Shown here: positions 16,075 through 26,529 of the stretch, in pieces
Numbering within the stretch: the first letter of the stretch is position 1
Layout of the letters: the number at the start of each line of letters is the position of its first letter
Assembly (NCBI RefSeq): GCF_014648655.1
Contig: NZ_BMRN01000019.1
Coordinates: 62,001 to 126,000 of the forward strand
Direction of reading: 5' to 3'
Origin: Streptomyces atratus
GTDB lineage: Bacteria; Actinomycetota; Actinomycetes; Streptomycetales; Streptomycetaceae
Length of the DNA stretch: 64,000 bases
Notes under the pieces: generated by a model
Databases searched by the model: none
Seen by the model: the letters and a program-made list of their open reading frames with translations, nothing else
What the model was told of the DNA's origin: nothing
Program-made: the position numbers and the translations under genes

Positions 16075-16578
16075 AGGCGTGGTTCGTCAGCTTGTGGAGC
16101 ACGATCGCGACCGAGCTGAGCCTGCGCGGCCTGCGCCGGCGGGTATACCTGGCCGATCACCGGACGCAGCCGCCCGGCCGCCACCTCGGCCAGTGCCTGC
16201 CCGGCCAGTCGTACGTGTGTTCCGTGTCCGTCAGCTGGACTTCGGCGACGCCGGACAGCGAGATGGAGCGCCGTGCCGCCTCCTGCGGGTCGACGGGGGC
16301 GAAGCCGCCGGTCGGGGCCCCGCGGGCGGAGAACCGGCCGCCGTCGGCCGACAGCGGGAAGGCCGCCGGGCCGGCCTCGCCGCCGACCCCGGCACGTACG
16401 GCGTTCGGACCGGGAAGTACTCCCTGAACCCACCCGAACGGATCCGGGTCTCCACGAAGCCGATGTCAACGTGGCTCACCTCGATCACCACCTCACCCGG
16501 ACCCGCCACCGGTTCGGGCAGCTCCGCTGCCACCAGCACCTGCGGACCGCCCAGCTCCCCGACCAGCACCGCACGCAT
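16075..16578 (-). pseudogene. Decayed zinc-independent alcohol dehydrogenase/quinone oxidoreductase
   Basis: The minus strand from 16578 reads MRAVLVGELGGPQVLV ... VRTPYVPG, the N-terminal 50 residues of an MDR-family NADPH:quinone oxidoreductase. It then shifts frame into GRFSARGAPTGGFAPVDP ... ISLSGVAEVQL, then shifts again to ALAEVAAGRLRPVIGQVYP and a last AIVLHKL. Most of the cofactor domain (roughly 150 residues) is missing. It cannot encode a functional enzyme. It diverges from the TetR gene at 16683, suggesting a former regulator-target pair. Confidence 0.75.
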
Positions 16579-16642
16579 CTGGACCACACCGTTCCGGCTG
16601 TCGGCGGCCGGCTCGTCCGGCGCCCGTCCGACCGCCCTCGGA

Positions 16643-16660
16643 CGTCAAGTCCGGTTGAGG
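16643..16660. promoter_or_regulatory. SoxR-box-like palindrome between pseudogene and TetR gene
   Basis: CGTCAAGTCCGGTTGAGG has the half-site layout of the SoxR box (CCTCAA, 6 nt, TTGAGG) with 5/6 and 6/6 matches. A third TCAA half-site follows at 16661. It sits between the divergent quinone-oxidoreductase remnant and the TetR regulator, so it could equally be the operator of the latter. Confidence 0.35.
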
Positions 16661-16682
16661 TCAAGGCGTACGCTTCATGGTC

Positions 16683-17357
16683 ATGAGCGGAGAGAAACCC
16701 TGGCCCGGGGAGGCGGTGCATACGGCCCCCGCAGCTTCTGCGGCCCATGCGCCGATGAGCCTGCGTGAGCGGAAGAAGCAGCTGACGTACCAGGCGGTCT
16801 CCGATGCCGCGATCGCGATGTTCCTGGAGCGGGGCTTCGACAAGGTCTCGGTGGCGGAGGTGGCGGCCGCCGCGGACATCTCCAAGCCGACGCTGTTCCG
16901 GTACTTCCCGACCAAGGAGGACCTGGCCCTGCACCGGTTCGCCGACCACGAGGACGAAGCGGCCCGTGTCGTCGCAGCCCGCGCGGACACCGAGTCCCCC
17001 CTGGACGCCCTGCGCCGTCATTTCCTGGACGGCCTGGAGCGGCGCGACCCGGTGACCGGGCTCTGCGATGCGCCTCAGGTGCTGGCGTTCATGCGGCTGC
17101 TGTACGGGACGCCGTCCCTGGTGGCCCGTATGTACGCCTACCAGGTCCGCTCGGAGGCGGCGCTCGCCCGTGCGCTGGGCGACCGGGTGCAGGACAGGCT
17201 GGCCGCGGGCCAGATCATCGCCGTACAGCGCATCCTGGGCCTGGAGAACTGGCGGCGGATCGACGCGGGGGAGAGCGCGGACCAGGCGTACGGCGGTGCG
17301 GTCGAGGCCGCCGAACTCGCCTTCGCACAGCTGCGGTCGGGGCTCGGGGAGGAGTGA
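16683..17357 (+). CDS. TetR-family transcriptional regulator
   Basis: 224 residues; the N-terminal helix-turn-helix spans about 30-75 with ISKPTLFRYFPTKEDLALHRF, a standard TetR recognition helix. The C-terminal ligand domain resembles regulators of oxidoreductase and efflux genes but its ligand is unknown. TACGCT at 16669-16674 ends 8 nt before the ATG at 16683 (another ATG at 16677 lies too close). It probably regulated the adjacent oxidoreductase, now broken, or the MFS gene remnant downstream. Confidence 0.85.
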   Translation: MSGEKPWPGEAVHTAPAASAAHAPMSLRERKKQLTYQAVSDAAIAMFLERGFDKVSVAEVAAAADISKPTLFRYFPTKEDLALHRFADHEDEAARVVAARADTESPLDALRRHFLDGLERRDPVTGLCDAPQVLAFMRLLYGTPSLVARMYAYQVRSEAALARALGDRVQDRLAAGQIIAVQRILGLENWRRIDAGESADQAYGGAVEAAELAFAQLRSGLGEE

Positions 17358-17716
17358 CGGGCGGCAGCAGTGGACGGGCGGTGCCCGCGTCGGTGTCCGG
17401 GGCCGTCCGGACGGGCGGCAGTCTTCGGCGCTGCCCGTGAACACGATCGAATCGCTGTGCGTCGGCGGGGGCCCGCCGCCGGTGACGTTCAAGGTCCATC
17501 CGCTCTTCTCGAGCGTCGCGTAGACGAACGTCTCCCGGTCGGAGCGGTCACGCACCTGCCGGCCGCCTCCAGTGCGGCAACGGCACCGGCGAAGGATCCC
17601 TTCGGCTTCGCCCTCCGCTTCTCCGGTTCCGTGCAGCGCCCCCGGGCGAAGGAACACCCGACGGCGGATTCCTCCTTCGCGCCCCCGGCCCGGGGGTGGG
17701 GTGTACGGGTGTGGGC
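17358..17716. other. Gene-free stretch with an unidentified coding-like fragment
   Basis: No intact gene. On the minus strand around 17405-17560 a stretch reads DRETFVYATLEKSGWTLNV and IVFTGSAEDC, which looks like real protein sequence but has neither start nor recognisable family. It is probably the relic of a gene lost in the same rearrangements that broke the flanking oxidoreductase and MFS genes. Confidence 0.4.
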
Positions 17717-18034
17717 TCAGGCGTCGGGCTCGCGCTCGGGGCGCCGCAGCACCGCGAACGCGATGACGAACGCGGCCATGAGGAGCCCCGTACCGACGGC
17801 GAAGGCCAGGTGGTAGCCCCCGGACGGCCTCGGCGCGGCCGAGGCCGTCCGGGAGCCGGGTGTCGGTGCGGGGCGGCCGCCGGCGTGGACAGCACCGCGA
17901 CGCCGATGGCCATGCCGTCTGCTGCGTGGTGTTGAACAGTCCGGATGCGAGTCCGGCATCGCCGTCCCCCGCCCCCGACACGCCGAGCGCGGTCAGCGCG
18001 GGAAGAGCGAGCCCGTCGGCCCTTCCCGGTCCGG
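17717..18034 (-). pseudogene. C-terminal remnant of an MFS (DHA2-type) transporter
   Basis: Directly after the aldo/keto reductase stop, the minus strand encodes GLALPALTALGVSGAGDGD and AGLASGLFNTTQQ, the conserved region before TM13 of EmrB/QacA-type exporters. After frameshifts it continues AIGVAVLSTPAAA and GYHLAFAVGTGLLMAAFVIA, ending LRRPEREPDA at 17717. About 400 N-terminal residues are absent. The aldo/keto reductase probably sits at the deletion edge. Confidence 0.75.
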
Positions 18035-18937
18035 TTACTCGCGACGCCCGAGCAGTGCCATGTCGGCCTCGTCGAGGATCAGTCGGCCGGCGGCCATGTT
18101 CTCCTCGAGGTGGGCGAGCGAAGCGGTGCCGGGGATCTGCACGATGGAGGGCGAGCGGGCCAGCCCCCATGCGATGGCGATCTGGAACGCGGTCGCACCG
18201 TGCCGCTCCGCGACCTTCCGCAGGTTCTCGCCGCCGAGATCGGTGTGTCCGCCGCCGAGCGCGAAGAACGGCATGTACGCGATACCGGCGTCCGCGCACT
18301 CGTCGACGAGCGCGGCGTCCGCCTGGTCGAGCACACCGAACCGGTTCTGCACGGCAGCGACCGGTGCGATCGACCGGGCCTCCGCGAGCTGCCCGGCCGT
18401 CACATTGCTGACGCCGAGTTGCCGGATCAGCCCTTCCTCGCGCAGCGCGGCCAGCACGGCGAACCGCTCGCCGAGCGACTCGGCGGCATCCGAACCCAGC
18501 CGCCCCACGCGCAGATGCACCAGGTCGAGGACGTCGACCCCGAGGTCCTCCAGATTCCGTTCCACCTCCCCGCGCAGCTGATCGGGACGGGCCTCGGCGT
18601 ACATCTCGCCGGTCTCGTCCCGCAGCGGGCCGACCTTGGTGGCGATGGTGACGTCCGTGGGGTACGGATACAGGGCCTCGCGCAGGAGGTCGTTGGCGCG
18701 GTGGGTGTCGGAGAAGTAGAAGGCGGCGGTGTCGATGTACCGCGCTCCGAGTTCGACGGCGCGCCGCGCCACGGCCACAGCGGTCGCGGTGTCACCGGCG
18801 GGCCCGCTCCACCGCCCCGGCAACTGCATCGCGCCGAAGCCGAGCCGGGGGATGGTGACGGTGCCGCCCAGTTCGAAGGTGCCGGAACCGGGGGCAGGAG
18901 CGGAGTCCGGGGCTGAGTCGATCGATGAGGAAGTCAT
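18035..18937 (-). CDS. Aldo/keto reductase
   Basis: 300-residue NADPH-dependent reductase with a TIM-barrel fold. The catalytic tetrad is visible: D and Y in YIDTAAFYF, K in TIATKVGP and H in LDLVHLRVG; the C-terminal cofactor region reads IVQIPGTASLAHLEENMAA. The ATG at 18937 is chosen; an in-frame ATG at 18979 would add 14 residues of unlikely N-terminus. Substrate unknown. It ends exactly where the MFS remnant begins. Confidence 0.9.
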   Translation of the reverse strand: MTSSSIDSAPDSAPAPGSGTFELGGTVTIPRLGFGAMQLPGRWSGPAGDTATAVAVARRAVELGARYIDTAAFYFSDTHRANDLLREALYPYPTDVTIATKVGPLRDETGEMYAEARPDQLRGEVERNLEDLGVDVLDLVHLRVGRLGSDAAESLGERFAVLAALREEGLIRQLGVSNVTAGQLAEARSIAPVAAVQNRFGVLDQADAALVDECADAGIAYMPFFALGGGHTDLGGENLRKVAERHGATAFQIAIAWGLARSPSIVQIPGTASLAHLEENMAAGRLILDEADMALLGRRE

Positions 18938-19037
18938 GGGGGCAGCATGGCTGTTGGCGGGCCGGATCACCACATTCATTGTTGCCGGTCACGGTCACGG
19001 CATTCCGGGACCGGCGGGGCCCGGCTACCGTGAGGCG

Positions 19038-19463
19038 ATGACCTCCGAGCCGGCGCCCGGAACGAGAGCCTTCCCGCCCCACCCGCTCCGCGGAGTCCAG
19101 GCGTCGTACGTCCGTCAGACCAGCTGTCCCTCCGACTACGCGCAGGTCGTCGCGGACTTCGAACCCTGGGAGGAAGGGGTCGCGTTCGAGACCGCCGACA
19201 CCGCGTCGGTCAAGGGCCGGCCGGCGGACGAACTCGCCTCGTTCCACGAGGGCTTCATCCAGGGTGTGCGCGAGGAGCTGGCCGACCTCGCCGACCGCGA
19301 GTCCGGGACCGTCGTCGCGGTGGCGGTCGTCCTGCAGCGCATCAAGGTGCATGAAGTCGACTCCCACCCGGGGGCGTTCCGGGCGGCCGGACGCGTTGCC
19401 GTGCGCAACGCCCTGGTGCAGGCATACGGGCCGCCGCCCGGGCCCAAGCGCCGCCGCGGATGA
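19038..19463 (+). CDS. Stand-alone EF-G domain IV-like protein
   Basis: 141 residues. The C-terminal half reads VVLQRIKVHEVDSHPGAFRAAGRVAV, which resembles elongation factor G domain IV (HPVDSSExAFxxAG). No GTPase domain is present and no tRNA-mimicry tip can be judged. The domain could be a ribosome-binding or ribosome-protection-like factor, or simply a relic fold. TACCGT at 19026-19031 then 6 nt makes the ATG leaderless. It converges on a hydrolase gene across a tandem-repeat tract. Confidence 0.6.
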   Translation: MTSEPAPGTRAFPPHPLRGVQASYVRQTSCPSDYAQVVADFEPWEEGVAFETADTASVKGRPADELASFHEGFIQGVREELADLADRESGTVVAVAVVLQRIKVHEVDSHPGAFRAAGRVAVRNALVQAYGPPPGPKRRRG

Positions 19464-19470
19464 GGACGGG

Positions 19471-19571
19471 GCGTGCCACCCCGGCCCCGGGCGTGCCACC
19501 CCGGCCCCGGGCGTGCCACCCCGGCCCCGGGCGTGCCACCCGGGGCCGGGCTGCCACCTGATCCGGGGCAT
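19471..19571. repeat. 20-bp GC-rich tandem repeat between convergent genes
   Basis: Three perfect copies of GCGTGCCACCCCGGCCCCGG (19471-19490, 19491-19510, 19511-19530), then a diverged copy with CCCGGGGCCGGG and further CACC...CCGG relics. The tract fills most of the space between the EF-G-like gene and the hydrolase gene and can form stable hairpins on either strand, so it may serve as a bidirectional terminator. Confidence 0.85.
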
Positions 19572-19589
19572 GTCACCCCGGTCCGGGGC

Positions 19590-20294
19590 TCAGGATTCCA
19601 CGGCCGACCGGTGCAGGATCCGTGCCAGCTCGCGCGGCTGGGAGAACATCGGCCAGTGGCCGGTGTCCATCTCCACCAGTTCCCAATGCTCGCTGCCGGC
19701 CAGCAGCTTGGCCACGTCGCCGTTCGGCTCGTCGCCGTCGAGCAGGCATTTGATGTAGGTCGCCGGAAGCTCGCCGAGCGGGCGTGCCAGTACGGCCGGC
19801 TCGGTCAGCGTGGTGCCCGGATGCGGTGTCGAGCCGCCCACGATCCGGGCGATCTGCTCGTCGGTGAGGCCCTGGCCGTCGAAGTCGGGGGCGGTGAGCG
19901 GTGCCCAGAAGCCGCCGTTCCCGGCGATCGAGGCCTCCAGCGCCTCGCGGCCGGCCCACCAGCCGGAGGCGAACGATTCGCCGTCGACCGGAATCTCGGA
20001 GTCGACGAACACCACACGGGCCAGCCGGTCACCGATGCGTTCGGCGGCCTGGCCGACCGGGATGCCCGAGTAGCTGTGCCCGACCAGGACGACGTCGTGG
20101 AGATCGTGGCGCTCCACCTCGTCGACGATGTCCCGGACGTGGGTCTGCTGCCCTGTCTGCACGCCCTGCTTCTCTGCGAGGCCGGACAGCGTCACCGGGT
20201 GGGCGCCGTGCCCGGCCGTACGCAACTGCGGCACCACCTCGTCCCACGCCCGCGATCCGAGCCACGCGCCTGGCACCAGTACGAATTCAGCCAT
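19590..20294 (-). CDS. Alpha/beta hydrolase (esterase-like)
   Basis: 234-residue alpha/beta hydrolase with FVLVPGAWLGSRAWDEV at the N-terminus, nucleophile elbow GHSYSG (S95) and catalytic histidine in DTGHWPMF near residue 213. The family includes methylesterase and salicylate-esterase-like proteins with many substrates; none can be assigned. The ATG at 20294 is leaderless: TAGGTT (complement of 20301-20306) lies 6 nt upstream. Confidence 0.9.
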   Translation of the reverse strand: MAEFVLVPGAWLGSRAWDEVVPQLRTAGHGAHPVTLSGLAEKQGVQTGQQTHVRDIVDEVERHDLHDVVLVGHSYSGIPVGQAAERIGDRLARVVFVDSEIPVDGESFASGWWAGREALEASIAGNGGFWAPLTAPDFDGQGLTDEQIARIVGGSTPHPGTTLTEPAVLARPLGELPATYIKCLLDGDEPNGDVAKLLAGSEHWELVEMDTGHWPMFSQPRELARILHRSAVES

Positions 20295-20371
20295 GGTGGC
20301 AACCTAGCGCGGTGGTCCCACCGCTCGCCCCGGTTTTGCCCAGGTGCGGCGGGAGCGCAACCGAGCCCGTG

Positions 20372-20995
20372 TCAGCCGAGCGGGGAGGCGTGGCCCGGCC
20401 TGCACCCGGAAGGGACGCTGTTGCCGCTGATGTCGAAGTCCCCGCAGGTGAGAAAGACATCGTTGAACTTGCCGAGCACAAAGGCGAGCCCACCGACGAC
20501 CGCGACGACGCCGATGACCATCCTTCGCTGGCGTACGGAGAGCTCCGATTCCCCGAACAGCAGGAGTTGCAGGAGCACCCAGGTCAGCAGGGGGGTGCCG
20601 ATGATGCTGATGACGCCGCCCACCACGAAGAGCGCCTCGCCCTGCCAGTTGCCGCTGCGCGGCACGATGGCGGCCAAACCGAGCCACGCGCTGGGCAGGG
20701 CCAGGCAGGCCCAGTACACCCAGCCGTGCCGCGGCCCGCGTTCGCGCATCAGCAGACCGGCCAGCAGTACGGCCGTCGACACCGCCCAGAGGGTGAGCAG
20801 CTGGTAGTAGAAGATGACGTTGTAGGCGCCGAGCGTGAAAGCGGGCTCCCAGACCGCCAGCGCGCCTCCACCCGCGATCACGGCGGTCTTCGGCACCACC
20901 GAGGCCCCGCGGCCGCCACGCGTGCGGCTGGGGGTGGGGGCTGCGCCGTCGCCTGCGCTTGCGTCCGCGGCGTGGATGCCGTCGTCGTCATCCAT
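20372..20995 (-). CDS. Four- to five-span membrane protein of unknown function
   Basis: 207 residues: an acidic, Ala/Asp-rich N-terminal tail, then hydrophobic segments around 43-60, 65-82, 90-110, 120-145 and 152-175, and a Cys-containing loop (LTCGDFD, SGCRPG) at the C-terminus. No domain recognised. The ATG at 20995 starts MDDDDG. It is likely monocistronic; the hydrolase gene begins about 78 bp after its stop on the same strand. Confidence 0.8.
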   Translation of the reverse strand: MDDDDGIHAADASAGDGAAPTPSRTRGGRGASVVPKTAVIAGGGALAVWEPAFTLGAYNVIFYYQLLTLWAVSTAVLLAGLLMRERGPRHGWVYWACLALPSAWLGLAAIVPRSGNWQGEALFVVGGVISIIGTPLLTWVLLQLLLFGESELSVRQRRMVIGVVAVVGGLAFVLGKFNDVFLTCGDFDISGNSVPSGCRPGHASPLG

Positions 20996-21164
20996 GGGGA
21001 CCCGTCTCCGGCATGGGGATATTTCCGCATACATTACCCAGAGTTGAGATCCTGTCGGGCTGTCCGCGCGGTCGGCCGGGCGGAAATGGGCGGACCACCG
21101 CTGAGCCGTCGCGACGGCCGTCGCAACCGATCGGGCGCCCACCGCACAGGGTCCCGCCCAGGGC

Positions 21165-21581
21165 TCACTTCCCGAGGGGCTGGTTGAAGCGCAACAGGTT
21201 GCCTGCGGGGTCGCGGAACGCGCAGTCGCGGACGCCGTAGGGCTGGTCCATCGGCTCCTGCAGCGCCTCGCCGCCCGCGGCGCTGATGCGCTCGAAGGTG
21301 GCGTCGCAGTCGTCCGTCGCGAAGATCACGCCGCGCAGCATGCCCTTGGCCATCAGCTCCGCCATGGCCTGTTTGTCGGCCGGTGAGGCGTTCGGGTCGG
21401 CGGCGGGCGGTTCCAGGACGATGTTCACGTCCGGCTGCGAGGGCGCTCCGACGGTCACCCAGCGCATCCCCTCGAACCCGACGTCGTTGCGTACCTCAAG
21501 GCCGAGCACATCGCGGTAGAAGGCGATCGCCTTGTCGTGATCGTCGACGGCGATGAAGCATTGGGAAAGGCTGATCTCCAT
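21165..21581 (-). CDS. VOC (glyoxalase/bleomycin-resistance) family protein
   Basis: 138 residues with two beta-alpha-beta-beta-beta modules: HDKAIAFYRDVLGLEV opens the first and an FRDPAGNLLRFNQP strand closes the second, the usual site of the metal-ligand glutamate, here replaced (LLRF). Likely a dioxygenase-like or ligand-binding member. The ATG at 21581 has TAGCGT 7 nt upstream (complement of 21589-21594), inside the end of the AraC gene, which stops 10 bp before it. Confidence 0.9.
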   Translation of the reverse strand: MEISLSQCFIAVDDHDKAIAFYRDVLGLEVRNDVGFEGMRWVTVGAPSQPDVNIVLEPPAADPNASPADKQAMAELMAKGMLRGVIFATDDCDATFERISAAGGEALQEPMDQPYGVRDCAFRDPAGNLLRFNQPLGK

Positions 21582-21591
21582 GCCGTTCACG

Positions 21592-22020
21592 CTACGGCTC
21601 GGTGGCGGGGCTCGCTCCACCGTTCCTGACCGGCCGCGTGTGGATCTTGGCCATGCATGCCGGGATGGCGGCGCCATGGTCATGGCTCCGGGCCCGGTAG
21701 GCGCTCGGGCTCTCGCCGACCAACTGGGTGAAGCGCGAGCTGAACGACCCCAGCGACGTACAGCCGACCGCGAAGCAGACCTCGGTCACCGTGAGGTCGC
21801 CGCGCCGCAGCAGCGCTTTGGCCCGCTCGATGCGGCGGGTCATCAGGTAGCTGTACGGCGACTCGCCGAAAGCGGCGCGGAAGCTGCGGGAGAAATGGCC
21901 CGGCGACATCAGGGCGTCACGCGCCAGCGCCGTGACGTCGAGCGGCTCGCCGTAGTCACGGTCCATCCGGTCGCGGGCCCGCCGCAGCCGGACGAGGTCG
22001 TCGAGGTTCTGCCGTCTCAC
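21592..22020 (-). CDS. AraC-family transcriptional regulator
   Basis: About 142 residues comprising little more than the double helix-turn-helix: LDVTALARDALMSPGHFSRSF and LTVTEVCFAVGCTSLGSFSSRF. The GTG at 22020 (VRRQNLDDL) is chosen since homologues of this compact type start there; the frame is open for 82 codons upstream but that part looks non-coding. It lies just before a VOC gene on the same strand, a frequent actinobacterial pairing repeated in decayed form at 25.3-26.1 kb. Confidence 0.85.
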   Translation of the reverse strand: MRRQNLDDLVRLRRARDRMDRDYGEPLDVTALARDALMSPGHFSRSFRAAFGESPYSYLMTRRIERAKALLRRGDLTVTEVCFAVGCTSLGSFSSRFTQLVGESPSAYRARSHDHGAAIPACMAKIHTRPVRNGGASPATEP

Positions 22021-22286
22021 CTGACCAGTTTCACACAGCTCCCGAGGCCGGTGATGAAGCATGGCGACGCCCTGGAGCCGGAGTTGACCGAGGACGAGCC
22101 GAGCGACCTGCTCAGTGACGACGACCGCGAGGCCCGCGTCCGAGGCAGTCATGGCCGAAGCCCTCGGGTGCTCCCCCAAGGCGGTCGGTCCTGCTCGTCC
22201 TGCTCGAACACGTCTCGCCATCGGCCGGGTGGGACGAGCCGAAACAGATGAGAGAACTCGTCCCACGGCGTCCGCGAGAGCCTAGG

Positions 22287-24686
<2,400 letters not shown>

Positions 24687-24842
24687 CGTGTCTCCATCTG
24701 TTGGGCGGGGCCGCCTTCGCGGTCCGGTCTCCGTCGGCGTCGCCCGGCTCGATCTGACCGGCTTCGAGCGTACGTGTGGTTGTTCTTCGCTTCGGCCCGT
24801 GGAGCCTCTGGGCCCCGGCCACGCGGCGTGCGTGCCGAGGCG

Positions 24843-25330
24843 TCAGGCCAACCAGCGGCCGTCGCGCATCAGCTCGCGGTCGGGCAGCTCGTTCACCTCG
24901 CGCCAGGCCTGGATGCGGCGCGGGGAGATGCGGAACCAGCGGTACGGGGTGGCCTGCGCAATGGGGTCTCCCCTGCTCGAACGAAGTTGAGAGCTTGGGG
25001 AACGAAGCCGGTGCGCGCGGCGAACCGGTCACCCGCTGCTGCCGGCAGCGCGTCGATCCCGAGGACCTCGACTTCGCCCTCGATCATGGACACGTCGCGG
25101 GTGTGGCCCAGCCCCAGCCGAACGGTTCGGGTGGCGGCCAGGTTCCTGCCGGTCGGGCTGTCCGTCGGCGTGGCCATCAGCAGCGACTCGCCGTCCCAGT
25201 CGAAGGACAGCGGTACCAGGTACGGCGCACCGTCCGCCGAGGCACTGGCCACCCAGGTGTCGATGTCGTGGGTGAGCCGATGCTCGGTGTCGCGACGACG
25301 CCGATCGCGGGAGCGGGGGGCGGCAGTCAT
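24843..25330 (-). pseudogene. Pyridoxamine 5'-phosphate oxidase-like gene broken by a repeat element
   Basis: From the ATG at 25330 the frame reads a PNPOx-like split-barrel (TWVASASADGAPYLVPLSFD, SLLMATP, VRLGLGHTRDV) up to AARTGF. It then runs into a 42-bp repeat element (24961-25002), after which the family ending PYRWFRISPRRIQAWREVNE continues in another frame to a stop at 24843. The element therefore truncates the protein and leaves a nonsense tail ending at 24893. The start overlaps the stop of the VOC gene upstream (ATGA), so the two were an operon. Confidence 0.7.
24961..25002. repeat. Short dispersed hairpin element, copy 1 (inside PNPOx gene)
   Basis: ATGGGGTCTCCCCTGCTCGA then ACGAAGTTGAGAGCTTGGGG. 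CCCCTGCTC pairs with GAGCTTGGGG, with an inner CTCGAAC/GTTGAG stem. A closely related copy is at 30287-30320. I recognise the pattern as a common small interspersed element of Streptomyces genomes, though not under an agreed name. Here it causes a frameshift. Confidence 0.7.
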
Positions 25331-25683
25331 CGGTCCTGAAGCAGCCCGAGGACGTTGCCGTCGGGGTCGGTGACGGTGGCCACCAGGCGGCCGCCACCGA
25401 CGTCGTGTGCGGGCTCCTTCACGGTGGCACCCGCGGCGGTCACCTCGGCCAGCTTCGCCTCGATGTCCGGCACGTGCCAGTAGGCCACCGGTGAGGTCAT
25501 GCCCTGCTGTGCACCGCCCGGCACCAGTCCGATGTGCTGGCCCGCGGCCTCGAAGCCCACGTAGTAGGACTCGTCGGCCTGCGGCGGTACGCCGAGCAGG
25601 GCGGCGTACACCTCCTTGGCCCTCGCCAGGTCGGAAACGGGATGCAGCACGGTCTTGATTCCCTGGGTGGAAGAGCCGGTCAT
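25327..25683 (-). CDS. VOC (glyoxalase-like) family protein
   Basis: 118 residues, MTGSSTQGIKTVLHPVSDLARAKEVY..., with HVPDIEAKLAEVTAAGATV and a C-terminal TDPDGNVLGLLQD strand typical of the VOC superfamily. Function unknown. Its stop overlaps the start of the broken PNPOx gene by 4 nt. A decayed AraC gene lies upstream on the same strand, giving the AraC-VOC order also seen at 21.2-22.0 kb. Confidence 0.85.
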   Translation of the reverse strand: MTGSSTQGIKTVLHPVSDLARAKEVYAALLGVPPQADESYYVGFEAAGQHIGLVPGGAQQGMTSPVAYWHVPDIEAKLAEVTAAGATVKEPAHDVGGGRLVATVTDPDGNVLGLLQDR

Positions 25684-26450
25684 GATCACTCCTGAAGTCG
25701 TGGGTCCGGTCGGGATCGTCTGGCTCGAAGACGAACGGGAAGTGCTGAATTCGACAGCCCGATCGCTTCGGTTGTGGATTTCGCCGTTGGCCGTTCGCCT
25801 TGACCGAGCCCGGCCCGCAAGAGAAGGAGAGCCCACCGGGACCGCCGCCGGGTGGTTGCGACAGAGGGCCGGGGATGCGTCCGGGTCGTCGTGCGGGAGG
25901 AAGCTCGCGTGAGGGGCGATGTCCATGGCGGTCACGCTAGCTGCGGCTCGGGGCCCGGCGCTTCTCGAATCCTGATCGGTATGGTCACCTGTTCCGCGGC
26001 ACACGACGGGACCCCGCCGTCGCGCGCGTCGCGGGGCGACGACAGGCGCCGGCGGCACACCGGCCGGCGCGGTGAAGCGACTGCTGAAGGTGCCCGGCGA
26101 CGAGCAGCCGACCGCGAGACGGACCTCGGCGCACCACCCCTCGGTGGATGACCTGTCCCGCTCAACCTGAGGAGAGTGGCGAATTCGTCCATGCGCTCGG
26201 CGGGCGTGACGGGCGCGCTGCGCATCCAGGGGCCGGTGATCGAGTGCGGCCGATGGCCGAGAGGGCTGTGACCGGGCACGACAACCGTCGTCGGATTCGC
26301 GGGTCGGCCGGAACTCCTGTCAGCCCTCCGGCATCGCCTTACGCGGCGCGTCACCGCTTCGGGAGGAGCTTGTCCGTCCACAGCGGACAAAAAAAGGCAA
26401 AGGCAAGGAGGTTGCCCACTCCTTGCCACTCTCAACGTATAGCGCACCGG
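25684..26450. other. Gene-poor region upstream of the rifamycin locus
   Basis: No intact gene. It contains the AraC relic (25932-26150) and a perfect 9-bp stem hairpin at 26402-26427 (GGCAAGGAG, 8-nt loop, CTCCTTGCC). A possible promoter for the rox region has TTGCCC at 26413-26418 and TATAGC at 26438-26443, 19 nt apart. Other stretches show no recognisable coding. Confidence 0.5.
25932..26150 (-). pseudogene. Remnant of an AraC-family regulator
   Basis: Minus-strand pieces read EVRLAVGCSSPGTFSSRFT, the second recognition helix of AraC regulators (compare EVCFAVGCTSLGSFSSRF at about 21.7 kb). In another frame they read GGVPSCAAEQVTIPIRI and EAPGPEPQLA up to a stop at 25932, matching the usual tail of such proteins. 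The first helix-turn-helix and start are gone. It sits upstream of the VOC/PNPOx pair it presumably regulated. Confidence 0.65.
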
Positions 26451-26469
26451 GGGGCTTGCGGCAAGGCCC
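26451..26469 (+). promoter_or_regulatory. Rifamycin-associated element (RAE)
   Basis: GGGGCTTGCGGCAAGGCCC is a 19-bp inverted repeat identical, as I recall it, to the RAE found upstream of rifamycin-inactivation genes (rox, rgt, rph, helR) in actinomycetes, where it mediates induction by rifamycins. It begins 8 nt after a TATAGC -10-like box and lies 240 bp before rox, immediately upstream of the glycosyltransferase remnant. Confidence 0.85.
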
Positions 26470-26529
26470 GGGTCGTGCCGCAGAATCGTCGGCCGAGGCC
26501 AGAACCTGCGGAAATCAGAGATTCGCGAA

